A DNA stretch of 64,000 nucleotides from Pseudomonas sp. MM223 (lineage in GTDB: Bacteria; Pseudomonadota; Gammaproteobacteria; Pseudomonadales; Pseudomonadaceae). The stretch spans positions 62,001 to 126,000 of the forward strand of contig OX352322.1 in NCBI GenBank assembly GCA_947090765.1, in the 5' to 3' direction. Of the stretch, positions 9,858 to 19,348 are shown piece after piece. The position numbers and the translations under genes are program-made. The notes beneath the pieces are model-generated. The model was not told where the DNA came from. It made no database searches and saw only the letters and a list, made by a program, of their open reading frames with translations. Positions within the stretch are counted from its first letter, which is position 1; each line of letters opens with the position of its first letter.

Positions 9858-10034
9858 ATCCGCAACACCACAAAAACCAAGGCAAGCGCTTGTTTGCCAT
9901 TACGCGGTAGGTAGCGCAGGGTTTTCTGATTATTACCAAAATGGCTGTCCAGCCGGCCGCTTCGGAAATATCCTACGACCCGCGTCCTCTGCCATCACCT
10001 TCTCAGTGGGAACCTCTGCCCTTAGGCTTAAACC
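9858..10034. other. Intergenic stretch with no recognisable gene
   Basis: About 180 bp between the long palindrome and the structured leader of the DUF6124-type gene. I see no open frame with coding character and no clear REP. It should contain the promoter for the downstream leader RNA, but no consensus pair stands out. Confidence 0.4.
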
Positions 10035-10205
10035 GTCGCCGAATAACTTGGCGATCGGGTGTGGTAACCCGGGTTCAGGGAGATCTTGGCAGTCCATGGC
10101 GGCTGTTCGCAGGAGGCTTCGTGCCTGCTGGGTTTTAGATCTCTCACCCGGTTTACCACCCTGCGTACAGCTGCCACCCATTCGTGTGGTAACGACTGGG
10201 TGGGG
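10035..10205 (+). ncRNA. Candidate structured 5' leader RNA of the DUF6124-type gene
   Basis: Several nested helices precede the gene. One is a short hairpin TCGCC/GGCGA (10036-10054). A long helix pairs 10057-10086 with 10137-10161 (GGGAGATCT with AGATCTCTC; GGT-TGGTAA-CCGGGT with ACCCGGTTTACCACC, small bulges). A GCAGG/CCTGC hairpin lies in its apex. A terminal hairpin CCACCCA/TGGGTGG (10174-10203) ends a few bases before the first ATG. The word GTGTGGTAAC occurs twice (10060 and 10184). This looks like a regulatory leader or a processed RNA. The pairing is seen directly; function is inferred. Confidence 0.6.
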
Positions 10206-10225
10206 CCATGAAGCGAGATCTAATG

Positions 10226-10540
10226 ATGAAGAAGATTGTCCCCGATCCACCCCTGCCCTGCACCTCCACCCGCCCCTTCGGCCGCTGCGACGCCGGCCAT
10301 GACCCGCTCTTCACGGTCAACCCGAACATTTCCGCCGAGGACGCTCTGGTCCATGTAGCCCTGTACCTGCGCAGTGCCTACGAAACCGGGTACAAAGCCC
10401 TGGACTACATGCGCGAAGAAGGCCGTGGCATGTTCTGGTCGAACCTGCATGCGATTGAAATGGCGGAGGGGGTGATTGAGGCGATACTCGATGGCATCGA
10501 GTCGACCCCACCACCGACAAACCGACCCTCACAGGCATAG
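10226..10540 (+). CDS. DUF6124 (DUF3077-like) family protein
   Basis: Small protein of about 104 residues resembling the Pseudomonas family that begins M-K-K-I-x-P-D-P-P and continues FTVNPNISAEDALVHVA, ending with an acidic helical region (EMAEGVIEAILDGIE). Function unknown; no signal peptide or membrane segment. I prefer the ATG at 10226 because MKKIVPDPP matches the family N-terminus; in-frame ATGs at 10208 and 10223 are alternatives. The upstream leader is highly structured. It is convergent with qor across a REP pair. Family assignment is from memory of similar sequences. Confidence 0.75.
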   Translation: MKKIVPDPPLPCTSTRPFGRCDAGHDPLFTVNPNISAEDALVHVALYLRSAYETGYKALDYMREEGRGMFWSNLHAIEMAEGVIEAILDGIESTPPPTNRPSQA

Positions 10541-10566
10541 CGCAGCTATCGAAGCCGACGCAGTAC

Positions 10567-10653
10567 CTGTGGGAGCGGGCATGCCCGCGAACACCGGCAG
10601 AGCCGGTGCCATCAATCGCGGTGGCTGCTTCGCGGGCATGCCCGCTCCCACAG
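10567..10653. repeat. REP inverted pair, class GTGGGAGCGGGCATGCCCGCGAA
   Basis: Third REP class of the window. CTGTGGGAGCGGGCATGCCC at the left (10567-10591) is exactly inverted at 10629-10653, with a smaller inner palindrome (ACCGGCAGAGCCGGT). It separates the convergent DUF6124-type gene and qor. Confidence 0.9.
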
Positions 10654-10668
10654 GGTGAAGTGTCAGGC

Positions 10669-11646
10669 TCAGGGGATCAGCACGGTCGACCCCACAGTCC
10701 TGCGCGCCGACAGCTCAGCCTGTGCCTTGGCGGCCTCGCTCAGTGGATACCGCTGCTGGATATCCACAACCAGCTTGCCACTGCCAATCATCGCGAACAG
10801 ATCATCGGCCATGGCCTGGGTGTTCTCGGCATTGTTGGCATAAGTGGCCAAGGTCGGCCGGGTCACATACAGCGAGCCCTTCTGCGCCAGAATCCCCAGG
10901 TTCACCCCGCTCACCGCGCCCGAGGCATTGCCAAAGCTCACCATCAACCCGCGTGGTTGCAGGCAGTCCAGCGATGTTAGCCAGGTATCGGCGCCCACGC
11001 CGTCATACACCACCGGGCATTTCTTGCCGTCGGTCAGCTCCAGTACCCGCTTGGCCACATCTTCATGGCTGTAGTCGATGGTTTCCCATGCCCCCAGCGC
11101 CTTGGCCCGTTCGGCCTTCTCGGCAGAACTCACGGTGCCGATCAGCTTGGCGCCCAAGGCGTTGGCCCACTGGCACGCCAACGAACCCACGCCACCGGCT
11201 GCCGCGTGGAACAGGATCACGTCGCCCGGTTTGACTTCATAGGTCTGCTTAAGCAGGTATTGCACGGTCAAACCCTTGAGCATCACCGCTGCCGCCTGCT
11301 CGAAGCTGATGTTGTCGGGCAGCTTGACCAGGTTGGCCTCCGGCAGCGTATGCACCTCGCTGTACGCACCCAGCGGGCCGCCGGCGTGGGCCACGCGGTC
11401 ACCCACTTTCAACCGGGTCACACCCTCGCCCACGGCCTCGACCACACCGGCCGCTTCAGTACCCAGGCCAGATGGCAGGGACGGCGGTGCATAAAGCCCG
11501 CTGCGAAAGTACGTGTCGATGAAGTTCAGGCCGATGGCATGGTTACGCACACGCACCTGCTGCGGCCCCGGTGGGGCGGGTTCGAATTCCACAAACTGCA
11601 GCACTTCCGGGCCGCCATGCTGGCTGAACTGAATACGCTTGGCCAT
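10669..11646 (-). CDS. qor: NADPH:quinone oxidoreductase (zinc-independent MDR family)
   Basis: Cytosolic medium-chain dehydrogenase/reductase, 325 residues, that reduces quinones with NADPH. It has a GroES-like N-terminal domain (RNHAIGLNFIDTYFRSGLY near residue 33) and a Rossmann domain with AAAGGVGSLACQWA near residue 148. The catalytic and structural zinc cysteines of alcohol dehydrogenases are absent, as in quinone oxidoreductases. It is divergent from hemF. True substrate is not determinable from sequence. Confidence 0.9.
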   Translation of the reverse strand: MAKRIQFSQHGGPEVLQFVEFEPAPPGPQQVRVRNHAIGLNFIDTYFRSGLYAPPSLPSGLGTEAAGVVEAVGEGVTRLKVGDRVAHAGGPLGAYSEVHTLPEANLVKLPDNISFEQAAAVMLKGLTVQYLLKQTYEVKPGDVILFHAAAGGVGSLACQWANALGAKLIGTVSSAEKAERAKALGAWETIDYSHEDVAKRVLELTDGKKCPVVYDGVGADTWLTSLDCLQPRGLMVSFGNASGAVSGVNLGILAQKGSLYVTRPTLATYANNAENTQAMADDLFAMIGSGKLVVDIQQRYPLSEAAKAQAELSARRTVGSTVLIP

Positions 11647-11703
11647 CTCGCACTCCTGTAGTCGGGATCGGGAAAAGGCCTTCTATCGGACGCCTTTGCT
11701 TGA

Positions 11704-12693
<990 letters not shown>

Positions 12694-12718
12694 GCCTGTG
12701 GATAAACAAGGAGCCGTC

Positions 12719-13544
12719 ATGGACCAGTACGTCGTTTTTGGTAACCCCATCGGCCACAGCAAGTCGCCGCTGATTCACCGCCTGTTTGCCGAGCAGACCG
12801 GGCAGGACCTGGAATACGCCACACTGCTGGCGCCGCTGGACGAGTTCAGTGATTGCGCGCGGGGCTTCTTCAAGCAAGGCAGCGGCGGCAACGTCACCGT
12901 GCCATTCAAGGAAGAGGCCTACCGCCTGTGCGACAGCCTGACCGCGCGTGCCCAGCGCGCTGGCGCAGTGAACACGCTGAGCAAGCTGGCTGATGGCACC
13001 TTGCAAGGCGACAACACCGATGGTGCTGGCCTGGTGCGCGACCTGACGGTGAATGCCGGGGTCGAGCTTGCTGGCAAGCGCATTCTCATCCTGGGGGCCG
13101 GTGGCGCCGTGCGTGGCGTGCTGGAGCCGATCCTGGCGCACAAGCCGCAGTCGTTGGTGATTGCCAACCGGACGGTGGAAAAGGCCGAGCAGCTGGCGCG
13201 TGAGTTCGATGAGCCTGGGGCCGGTGGTGGCCAGCGGGTTTGCCTGGTTGCAGGAGCCGGTGGATGTGATCATCAATGCCACCTCGGCGAGCCTGGCCGG
13301 GGAAATGCCGCCGATTGCCGGTAGCCTGATCGAGGCGGGGCGTACGGTTTGCTACGACATGATGTATGGCAAAGAGCCTACGCCGTTTTGCCAATGGGCT
13401 ACTGACCTGGGCGCTGTAAAGGTGCTGGATGGGTTGGGGATGCTGGCTGAGCAGGCGGCTGAGGCCTTCTTTATCTGGCGTGGCGTTCGGCCTGATACCG
13501 CGCCAGTGTTGGCGGAGTTGCGCCGGCAATTGGCTCGGGGCTGA
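12719..13544 (+). pseudogene. aroE: Shikimate dehydrogenase, frameshifted by one inserted base
   Basis: AroE reduces 3-dehydroshikimate to shikimate with NADPH. The N-terminal part has the substrate site ([14 protein letters not shown]), [20 protein letters not shown] and the NADPH motif [14 protein letters not shown]. The C-terminal part ([38 protein letters not shown]) is in the next frame. One extra C within 13211-13217 (GAGCCTG where GAGCTG is expected) breaks the frame; removing it restores 274 intact residues. The start at 12719 has AAGGAG upstream. Both halves are otherwise well conserved, so I suspect a sequence error (see findings). Confidence 0.93.
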
Positions 13545-13550
13545 AATTGT

Positions 13551-13671
13551 CGGGGCCGCTTTGCGGCCCATTCGCGGCACAAGGCCGCTCCTACAACGAC
13601 CGCGCTATCCCGGCTAACGCGATCCCCTGTAGGAGCGGCCTTGTGCCGCGAAAGGGCTGCAAAGCAGCCCC
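13551..13671. repeat. REP inverted pair (aroE / sulP junction)
   Basis: Left copy 13551-13594 and right copy 13628-13671 of the TGTAGGAGCGG class, each with an outer GGGGCCGC/GCGGCCC-type hairpin. It fills the gap between two convergent genes. Confidence 0.9.
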
Positions 13672-13683
13672 AGAATCTCAGCG

Positions 13684-15249
13684 TCACTCCTCAAACCGGA
13701 TCGGGCACAACTCCACCCCTTCCAGCTTCTGCAATTCCTCGATCACCTGCGGCCTGGCCCGGTGCAAGGTCAAACTCCCGCCCAACCGCCGCAACCGCCG
13801 CGCCTCGCGGTGCAGCATATCCACACCCGAGTAATCGATAAAATTCACCTGTCGCGCATCGATCACCACATGCGGCCCTTGGCAGCGCTGTAGGCGCACC
13901 TGCAGGTAATGCGCCGCGCCAAAGAAAATCGACCCGCCCACCCGCAACACATCCGCGTCGCCTTCGCGGCTTTGCTGCACCCGTGGCCGTGAAGTGCGTT
14001 TCAAATAGAAGAACAGCGAAGCCAGCACGCCGGCATAAATTGCCGTTTGCAACTCCAGCAACAACGTCGCCGCCGCCGTCAGCGCCATCACCAGGAACTC
14101 CGAGCGGCTGACCCGAAACAGTGCGCGAATCCCCCGATGGTCCACCAACCCCCAGCAGATCAGCAGAATGCTGCCAGCCATGGCCGGTATCGGCAGGTGC
14201 GCGATCAGGCCGGCGCCGGTAACGGCAAACAACGCCACCCACAGCGCCGAGAAAACGCCGGCCATGGGCGAGCGGGCACCTGCCTCGTAACTCAAGCCCG
14301 AACGGGTGAAGGAACCGGCAGACAGGTAACCGGAGAAAAACGCACCGGCGATGTTCGACAGGCCCTGTGCACGTATTTCCTGGTCAGGGTCGATCAGCTG
14401 TTCCGAACGTGCCGACAACGAGCGGGCAATCGACAGGCTGGTGACCAGCCCGAGCATGCCCACCGCCACGGCGCTGGGCAGTAACCGTAACATCAGTTCC
14501 ACATCCAGCAATGGCAGTGGGCTGAAGGGCGGGAGTTGGCCGGTGAACGCGGCCACCCGTGGCACATGGCCAAAGTAGCCCGGCAGCAGCCATGCCAGCA
14601 GGCTGACCAGCATCAGGCTTATCAACAGGCTCGGCCAGCGTGGGCGCCAGAGCTTGAAGGCCACACCCATCACTACGGTGGCCAGGCCCAGAAGCAAGGA
14701 AGGCAAGTCGACCTCGCCGGCATGGCTGGCCAGGTCCTGAATGGTCTTCAGTGCCGTGGCCTGGCTGGGCAGGTCCATGCCCATCAGGTTGGGCAACTGG
14801 CCCAAGGCAATGACGATGGCAGCCCCCAGCGTGAAACCGAGTACCACGGAGTGGGAGACGAAGTTGACCAGCGCGCCAAAGCGCAAAAGCCCCAGCAGCA
14901 GCTGGAAGATGCCGCCGAGGAAGGTCAGCAGCAGCACCAGGGTGATGTAATCGGCGCTGCCGGCAACGGCCAGCGGACTGATGCTGGCGTACAGCACGAT
15001 GGAAATGGCGGCGGTCGGGCCGCAGATCAGGTGCCAGGACGAGCCCCACAGGCAGGCGATCAGCACTGGCACGATGGCAGCGTACAAGCCGTATTCGGCG
15101 GGCAGGCCGGCGATCAGGGCATAAGCGATGGATTGTGGCAGGGCGAGGATGGCACCGCTCAGGCCGACCAGCAGGTCCTGGCGCAGGCTGCGGCCCGATT
15201 GGCGGGGGAGCCAGGTGAGGAAGGGCAGCAGGTGGTTGAGACGGGACAT
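13684..15249 (-). CDS. SulP-family anion transporter with STAS domain (probable sulfate permease)
   Basis: Polytopic inner-membrane transporter of 521 residues. The N-terminal 400 residues carry the SulP signature region (QDLLVGLSGAILALPQSIAYALIAGLPAEYGLYAAIVP) and about 10-12 hydrophobic segments. The C-terminal STAS domain includes VVIDARQVNFIDYSGVDMLH near residue 455. It lies downstream of the choline-binding protein and choline sulfatase genes on the same strand, so it may carry the sulfate released from choline sulfate or import choline sulfate itself; this is inference. A REP pair sits between it and the binding-protein gene. Confidence 0.9.
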   Translation of the reverse strand: MSRLNHLLPFLTWLPRQSGRSLRQDLLVGLSGAILALPQSIAYALIAGLPAEYGLYAAIVPVLIACLWGSSWHLICGPTAAISIVLYASISPLAVAGSADYITLVLLLTFLGGIFQLLLGLLRFGALVNFVSHSVVLGFTLGAAIVIALGQLPNLMGMDLPSQATALKTIQDLASHAGEVDLPSLLLGLATVVMGVAFKLWRPRWPSLLISLMLVSLLAWLLPGYFGHVPRVAAFTGQLPPFSPLPLLDVELMLRLLPSAVAVGMLGLVTSLSIARSLSARSEQLIDPDQEIRAQGLSNIAGAFFSGYLSAGSFTRSGLSYEAGARSPMAGVFSALWVALFAVTGAGLIAHLPIPAMAGSILLICWGLVDHRGIRALFRVSRSEFLVMALTAAATLLLELQTAIYAGVLASLFFYLKRTSRPRVQQSREGDADVLRVGGSIFFGAAHYLQVRLQRCQGPHVVIDARQVNFIDYSGVDMLHREARRLRRLGGSLTLHRARPQVIEELQKLEGVELCPIRFEE

Positions 15250-15292
15250 TCAGTGTTCCTGTTCAGAATCGCTGGCGAGGGCGTTGCCCTCG

Positions 15293-15395
15293 TTTCGCGA
15301 CACAAGGCCGCTCCCACAGGGATTGTGCAAACCTTCAGGCCGACAGTGGACCTGTGGGAGCGGCCTTGTGTCGCGAAAGGGCCGCAAAGCGGCCC
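15293..15395. repeat. REP inverted pair between choX-like and sulP genes
   Basis: Left copy 15293-15319 (TTTCGCGACACAAGGCCGCTC...) and right copy 15351-15395 (GTGGGAGCGGCCTTGTGTCG... with a GGGCCGCAAAGCGGCCC tail). Unlike most pairs it lies between tandem genes, and may lower sulP expression relative to the upstream genes. Confidence 0.88.
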
Positions 15396-15416
15396 CGGCA
15401 GCCTAACAGACAAAAA

Positions 15417-16340
15417 TCAGAGTTTGGCCTTCACTGCCTGTGCTGCATCCCCGCCACTTTTTGTGGTCACCCCAGCCAACCACCCTTCCAGCAACTCGGG
15501 ATGCGTTTTCACCCAAGCCTTGGCCGCGTCATCAAAGCTGATCTTCTTGTCCACAACCTCGGCCATGATGCTGTTTTCCATGTCCAGTGTGAACTTAAGG
15601 TTACCCAACAGCTTCGCCGCGTTCGGGCAGGCTTGTGGATAACCCTTGCGGGTCAGCGTGTACACCTCGCCCTTGCTGCCGAACCACTTTTCCCCGCCAG
15701 TCAGGTAATGCATTTTCAGCTTCACGTTCATCGGGTGCGGGGTCCAGCCAAGGAAGGTGATGAACTGCTGCTTCTTTACCGCCCGGTCAACCTGGGCCAG
15801 CATCGCCTGCTCGCTGGACTCCACCAGCTTCCACTGGCCTAGGTTGAATTCATTCTTGTCGATGATGTCCTTCAGCGACAGGTTGGCCGGGGCGCCGGAG
15901 CCAATGCCATACAGCTTTTTGTCGAACTGGTCGGCGTGCTTCTGCAGGTCGGCAAAATCTTTCACCCCCGCATTCCATACATAGTCGGGCACTGCCAGGG
16001 TGAACTCGGTTCCCTCCAGGTTACGCGACAACTGTTGCACATCGCCGTTGGCGATGAACTTGTCATGGAAGCCTTGCTGCGCTGGCATCCAGTTGCCAAG
16101 GAACGCATCGACCCGTCCGTCCTTCAGGCCGCCGTAGATGATCGGCACGGCCAGGCTGTCGATTTTTACCTGGTAGCCCAGGCTTTCCAGTAACAGGCGG
16201 GCCACGGCATTGGTCGAGGCGATATCGCTCCAGCCGGGGTCGGCCATTTTTACGGTACTGCATTGCGCGTCGCTGTCGGCGGCGTGGGCCGTGGCGGTGC
16301 CCAGGGCCAGGGCGAACACGGCGGCGGAGAACTTGTGCAT
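15417..16340 (-). CDS. Choline/betaine-type ABC transporter substrate-binding protein (ChoX-like)
   Basis: Periplasmic binding protein of 307 residues with a signal peptide (MHKFSAAVFALALGTATAHA, cleavage after HA-A) followed by CSTVKMADPGWSDIASTNA, a start typical of choline-binding ChoX proteins of the OpuAC family. I chose the ATG at 16340; the upstream open frame lacks a signal peptide. It lies 14 bp downstream of the choline sulfatase gene, so the likely ligand is choline or choline-O-sulfate. No permease or ATPase gene is adjacent, so it must use a distant ABC complex. Confidence 0.87.
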   Translation of the reverse strand: MHKFSAAVFALALGTATAHAADSDAQCSTVKMADPGWSDIASTNAVARLLLESLGYQVKIDSLAVPIIYGGLKDGRVDAFLGNWMPAQQGFHDKFIANGDVQQLSRNLEGTEFTLAVPDYVWNAGVKDFADLQKHADQFDKKLYGIGSGAPANLSLKDIIDKNEFNLGQWKLVESSEQAMLAQVDRAVKKQQFITFLGWTPHPMNVKLKMHYLTGGEKWFGSKGEVYTLTRKGYPQACPNAAKLLGNLKFTLDMENSIMAEVVDKKISFDDAAKAWVKTHPELLEGWLAGVTTKSGGDAAQAVKAKL

Positions 16341-16354
16341 GGCGGCCTCTCTTC

Positions 16355-17872
16355 TCAATCCATGGGTGCGGGCTGTGGATAACGTGCCTTGCGCTCGAGG
16401 TCGTCGAGATCGATGTGGTTGCGCATGTACTGTTGGCTGGCGTCCACCAGCGGTTGGTGGTCCCAGCTTTTCAGCGTGCCGATGGCCAGCGCTTCGGCCA
16501 CCAGGCGGCGGCGCCGCTGGCTGGCCAGTACCTGCTGGCGCAGGCTGGGGATATCCCAACGTTGTTGTGCTTCATCGACAAATGCCTGCAGCAGCGCCTG
16601 GTGGTCCGGGCTGCCGGTGAGGTTCTCCCGCTCGTGCGGGTCGCGGCTCAGGTCATAGAGTAGACACGGGTCGTCTTCGCTGTACACGAACTTGTAAGGC
16701 CCGCGGCGGATCATCATCAGCGGGCCAACGGTGCCTTCGGCCATGTATTCGCCGATCACTTCATCATGGCCGCCCTGCCCTTGCAGATGGCCGAGCAGCG
16801 AGCGGCCGTCCAGGTGCAGGCTTTTATCCACAGCCCCGCCGGCCAGTTCGACGAGGGTCGGCAGCAGGTCGCAGGTCGAGACCGAGGCGCTTACCCGGCC
16901 TGCTGCGAAGCGCTTGGGCGCATGGACTAATAGCGGTACCCGCGCCGACATCTCGAACCAGTGCATTTTGTACCAGAGGCCACGCTCGCCCAGCATATCG
17001 CCGTGGTCGCCGGAGAAGATGATCAGGGTGTCGTCGGCCAGGTTGCACTCCTCCAGTGTTTGCAGCAGCTGGCCGATGTTGTCGTCGATATAGCTGCAAG
17101 CGCCAAAGTAAGCGCGGCGGGCATCGCGGATCTTGTCCACAGGCAGCGGCTTGTTCCACAGGTCGTAGACCTTCAGCAGTCTCTGTGAGTGCGGGTCGAG
17201 CTCCGACTGGCTGAACTCGGCGCGAGGCATGGGGATATCCACACCCTCGTAGCGGTCCCAGTAGCGTTTGGGGATGGTGTAGGGGTCGTGCGGGTGGGTC
17301 ATGGACACGGTCAGGCAGAACGGCCGGCCGTCATTTTCACGCACATGGTCGTACAGGTACTGGCGCGCCTTGAACACCACCTCTTCGTCGAAATCCAGCT
17401 GGTTGGTACGCACGCACGGCCCGGCCTGCAGTACCGAAGACATGTTGTGGTACCAGCTTGGGCGCACATCCGGTTCATCCCAGTTCACCGCCCAGCCATA
17501 GTCGGCGGGGTAGATGTCGCTGGTCAGGCGCTCTTCGTAGCCGTGCAACTGGTCCGGGCCGCAAAAGTGCATCTTGCCTGACAGCGCGGTGCGGTAGCCC
17601 AGGCGGCGCAGGTAGTGGGCATAGGTTGGTACATCGGCGGGGAAATCGGCGGCATTGTCGTAGGCGCCAATGCGGCTGGGCAGTTGGCCGCTGACCAGGG
17701 TGAAGCGTGACGGCGCGCACAGCGGGCTGTTGCAGTAGGCCGAATCGAACACAACTGCCTGCTCGGCCAGGCGTCTCAGGTGCGGCATTTGGATAGGCGA
17801 AGGGGCGTAGATCGGCAGCAAGGGTGCGGCCATCTGGTCGGCCATGATGAACAGGATATTCGGGCGCGTCAT
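16355..17872 (-). CDS. betC: Choline-sulfatase
   Basis: Hydrolyses choline-O-sulfate to choline and sulfate, yielding an osmoprotectant precursor plus sulfur. The 505 residues have the type I sulfatase motif CAPSR with Cys52 as the residue converted to formylglycine, N-terminal metal ligands (NILFIMADQ), FSGDHGDMLGERGLWYK near residue 300, and the C-terminal choline-sulfatase region ending in PQPAPMD. I chose the second ATG (17872), which has GGAAG 6 nt upstream; the first ATG at 17884 is possible. It is divergent from a LysR gene that probably regulates it. Confidence 0.94.
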   Translation of the reverse strand: MTRPNILFIMADQMAAPLLPIYAPSPIQMPHLRRLAEQAVVFDSAYCNSPLCAPSRFTLVSGQLPSRIGAYDNAADFPADVPTYAHYLRRLGYRTALSGKMHFCGPDQLHGYEERLTSDIYPADYGWAVNWDEPDVRPSWYHNMSSVLQAGPCVRTNQLDFDEEVVFKARQYLYDHVRENDGRPFCLTVSMTHPHDPYTIPKRYWDRYEGVDIPMPRAEFSQSELDPHSQRLLKVYDLWNKPLPVDKIRDARRAYFGACSYIDDNIGQLLQTLEECNLADDTLIIFSGDHGDMLGERGLWYKMHWFEMSARVPLLVHAPKRFAAGRVSASVSTCDLLPTLVELAGGAVDKSLHLDGRSLLGHLQGQGGHDEVIGEYMAEGTVGPLMMIRRGPYKFVYSEDDPCLLYDLSRDPHERENLTGSPDHQALLQAFVDEAQQRWDIPSLRQQVLASQRRRRLVAEALAIGTLKSWDHQPLVDASQQYMRNHIDLDDLERKARYPQPAPMD

Positions 17873-17980
17873 GGTGGCTTCCATCGTTTAGGGTTATGCG
17901 ATCCGCTTGCCTACCAAGATGCGACTGTGGATAACATGGGTAAAGCCCATGACGGGCAATGACTGGGATTAGCTGAACTT

Positions 17981-18880
17981 ATGTTTGAGCACCTTGCCGA
18001 GCTGTCGCTGGATACCTTGCGCGTTTTTGAAGCGGCAGCACGCCTGCGTGGCTTTACCGCTGCGGCGCTGGAACTGGGTACCACGCAGCCGGCTGTGAGC
18101 CAGCAGGTGAAGCGCCTGGAAGCCCAGCTTGGCACGCGGCTGTTTGACCGTATCTATCGGGGCATCGAGCTCACCGAGGCCGGCCAGTTGCTGTTCGAAC
18201 AGGTACATCAGGGCTTGCAAGCCATGGATGACGGCATTGCCCAGGCCAGCGGGCGCGGCCAGCGCGAAGTGCTGCAGGTGGCCACCGACTTTGCCTTTGC
18301 GGCGTTCTGGCTGATGCCAAGGCTGCAGCGCTTTCACGAGGCTTATCCACAGGTGGATGTGAGCCTGGTGACCGGTGAACGCAGCCAAGGCATGCTGCGC
18401 CCGGACATCGATGTGGCGGTGCTGTTTGGCGATGGGCGCTTTCACCAGGGTGAGAGCCGCTGGCTGTTCGATGAGGAAGTCTTCCCGGTGTGCAGCCCCC
18501 GGCTGACTGATGGCAAACCCTTGTCAGCTGTGGCTTTGCAACGATTGCCCCTGCTGCATTTGAAGGGCGAGCAGGCCAGCCGCTGGTTTGACTGGGCGGG
18601 GGTGTTTCGCGGATTTGGCGTGGTCAGCCCGCCGCCTGCGGGGCAGTTGCGCTTCGACAACTACACGTTGCTGATCCAGGCGGCGATTGCCGGCCAGGGC
18701 GTGGCTATCGGTTGGCGGCATCTTGTGGACGGCCTGGTGGAGCAAGGCTTGCTATGTCGGCCATTAGAGGGGAGCCTGACATCGAGTCGGGGCTATTATC
18801 TGGTTTTGCCACCGCGCAAGCGGCGCGGGGCGTTGATCGAGCGGTTCGTCAGCTGGCTGGAGCAGGAGCGCAGCGGCTGA
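17981..18880 (+). CDS. LysR-family regulator of choline sulfate utilisation (putative)
   Basis: Transcription factor of 299 residues. The N-terminal winged helix-turn-helix is clear (LDTLRVFEAAARLRGFTAAALELGTTQPAVSQQVKRLE), followed by a GcvA-like effector domain (ATDFAFAAFWLMPRLQRFHEAYP). It is divergent from betC across about 110 bp, the classic arrangement for a LysR regulator and its target, so betC and the downstream genes are the likely regulon. The gap also holds a perfect DnaA box (17926-17934). Confidence 0.9.
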   Translation: MFEHLAELSLDTLRVFEAAARLRGFTAAALELGTTQPAVSQQVKRLEAQLGTRLFDRIYRGIELTEAGQLLFEQVHQGLQAMDDGIAQASGRGQREVLQVATDFAFAAFWLMPRLQRFHEAYPQVDVSLVTGERSQGMLRPDIDVAVLFGDGRFHQGESRWLFDEEVFPVCSPRLTDGKPLSAVALQRLPLLHLKGEQASRWFDWAGVFRGFGVVSPPPAGQLRFDNYTLLIQAAIAGQGVAIGWRHLVDGLVEQGLLCRPLEGSLTSSRGYYLVLPPRKRRGALIERFVSWLEQERSG

Positions 18881-18903
18881 TGGCGGTGCAATTGGGAGTT
18901 ATC

Positions 18904-19237
18904 GTGCAAAGAATCAAGGGTTACCACGCCCATGTTTATTACGACGCAGCGTCCATGGAGCAGGCCAGGGAACTGTGCGAGGAAGCGGCGCGGCTGTTCC
19001 CCGTGACCATGGGGCGCATGCACCAAAAGCCGGTAGGGCCGCACCCGGACTGGAGCTCGCCAGCTGGCGTTCGAGCCAGAATTTGTCGGGGTGGTGTTGC
19101 CGTGGTTGGCGCTGTATCGGAAGGGGTTGGTGGTGTTCATGCACCCGCTGACCGGGGATGAACTGGCGGACCACCGGGACCATGCGATCTGGATGGGGGC
19201 TGTGCGGCCTTTGAAACTGTCGATTTTTGGTGGGTAG
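18904..19237 (+). pseudogene. DOPA 4,5-dioxygenase family protein, frameshifted by one inserted base
   Basis: Small vicinal-oxygen-chelate-like protein; the restored length is 110 residues. The first frame gives the family start (IKGYHAHVYYDAASMEQA) and RMHQKPVGPHPDWS; the next frame continues with the rest, including VGVVLPWLALYRKGLVVFMH and DHRDHAIWMG, ending in LKLSIFGG. One extra C within 19053-19059 (GAGCTCG where GAGCTG is expected) causes the break. The GTG at 18904 has GGGAG 6 nt upstream; an ATG at 18880 is in frame. Physiological substrate unknown. Confidence 0.85.
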
Positions 19238-19251
19238 ATTTGTATTGCCTG

Positions 19252-19345
19252 TGCCGGCCTCTTCGCGGCACAAGGCCGCTCCTACAAGGTGATCGCAATA
19301 CCCTGTAGGAGCGGCCTTGTGCCGCGAACGAGGGCGGAGCCCTCG
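19252..19345. repeat. REP inverted pair (DOPA-dioxygenase-like / trpA junction)
   Basis: Left copy about 19252-19287 and right copy 19303-19345 of the TGTAGGAGCGG class. It occupies the whole gap between two convergent genes. Confidence 0.9.
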
Positions 19346-19348
19346 CAA

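Noticed and set aside
9657..9914. Small open frames within the long palindrome region
   Set aside because: They consist largely of translated REP sequence (for example ELACRRCAARAAL) and have mirror partners on the other strand, so they are products of the palindrome rather than genes.
10757..10766. Further DnaA boxes such as GATATCCACA, also at 17236
   Set aside because: They differ from TTATCCACA at the second base and were not counted among the perfect sites.
13211..13544. aroE and the other six broken genes as true pseudogenes
   Set aside because: All conserved residues on both sides of each break are kept, several products are near-essential, and all breaks share one hexamer, so genuine decay is the weaker reading. 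They are still listed as frameshifted because that is what the sequence shows.
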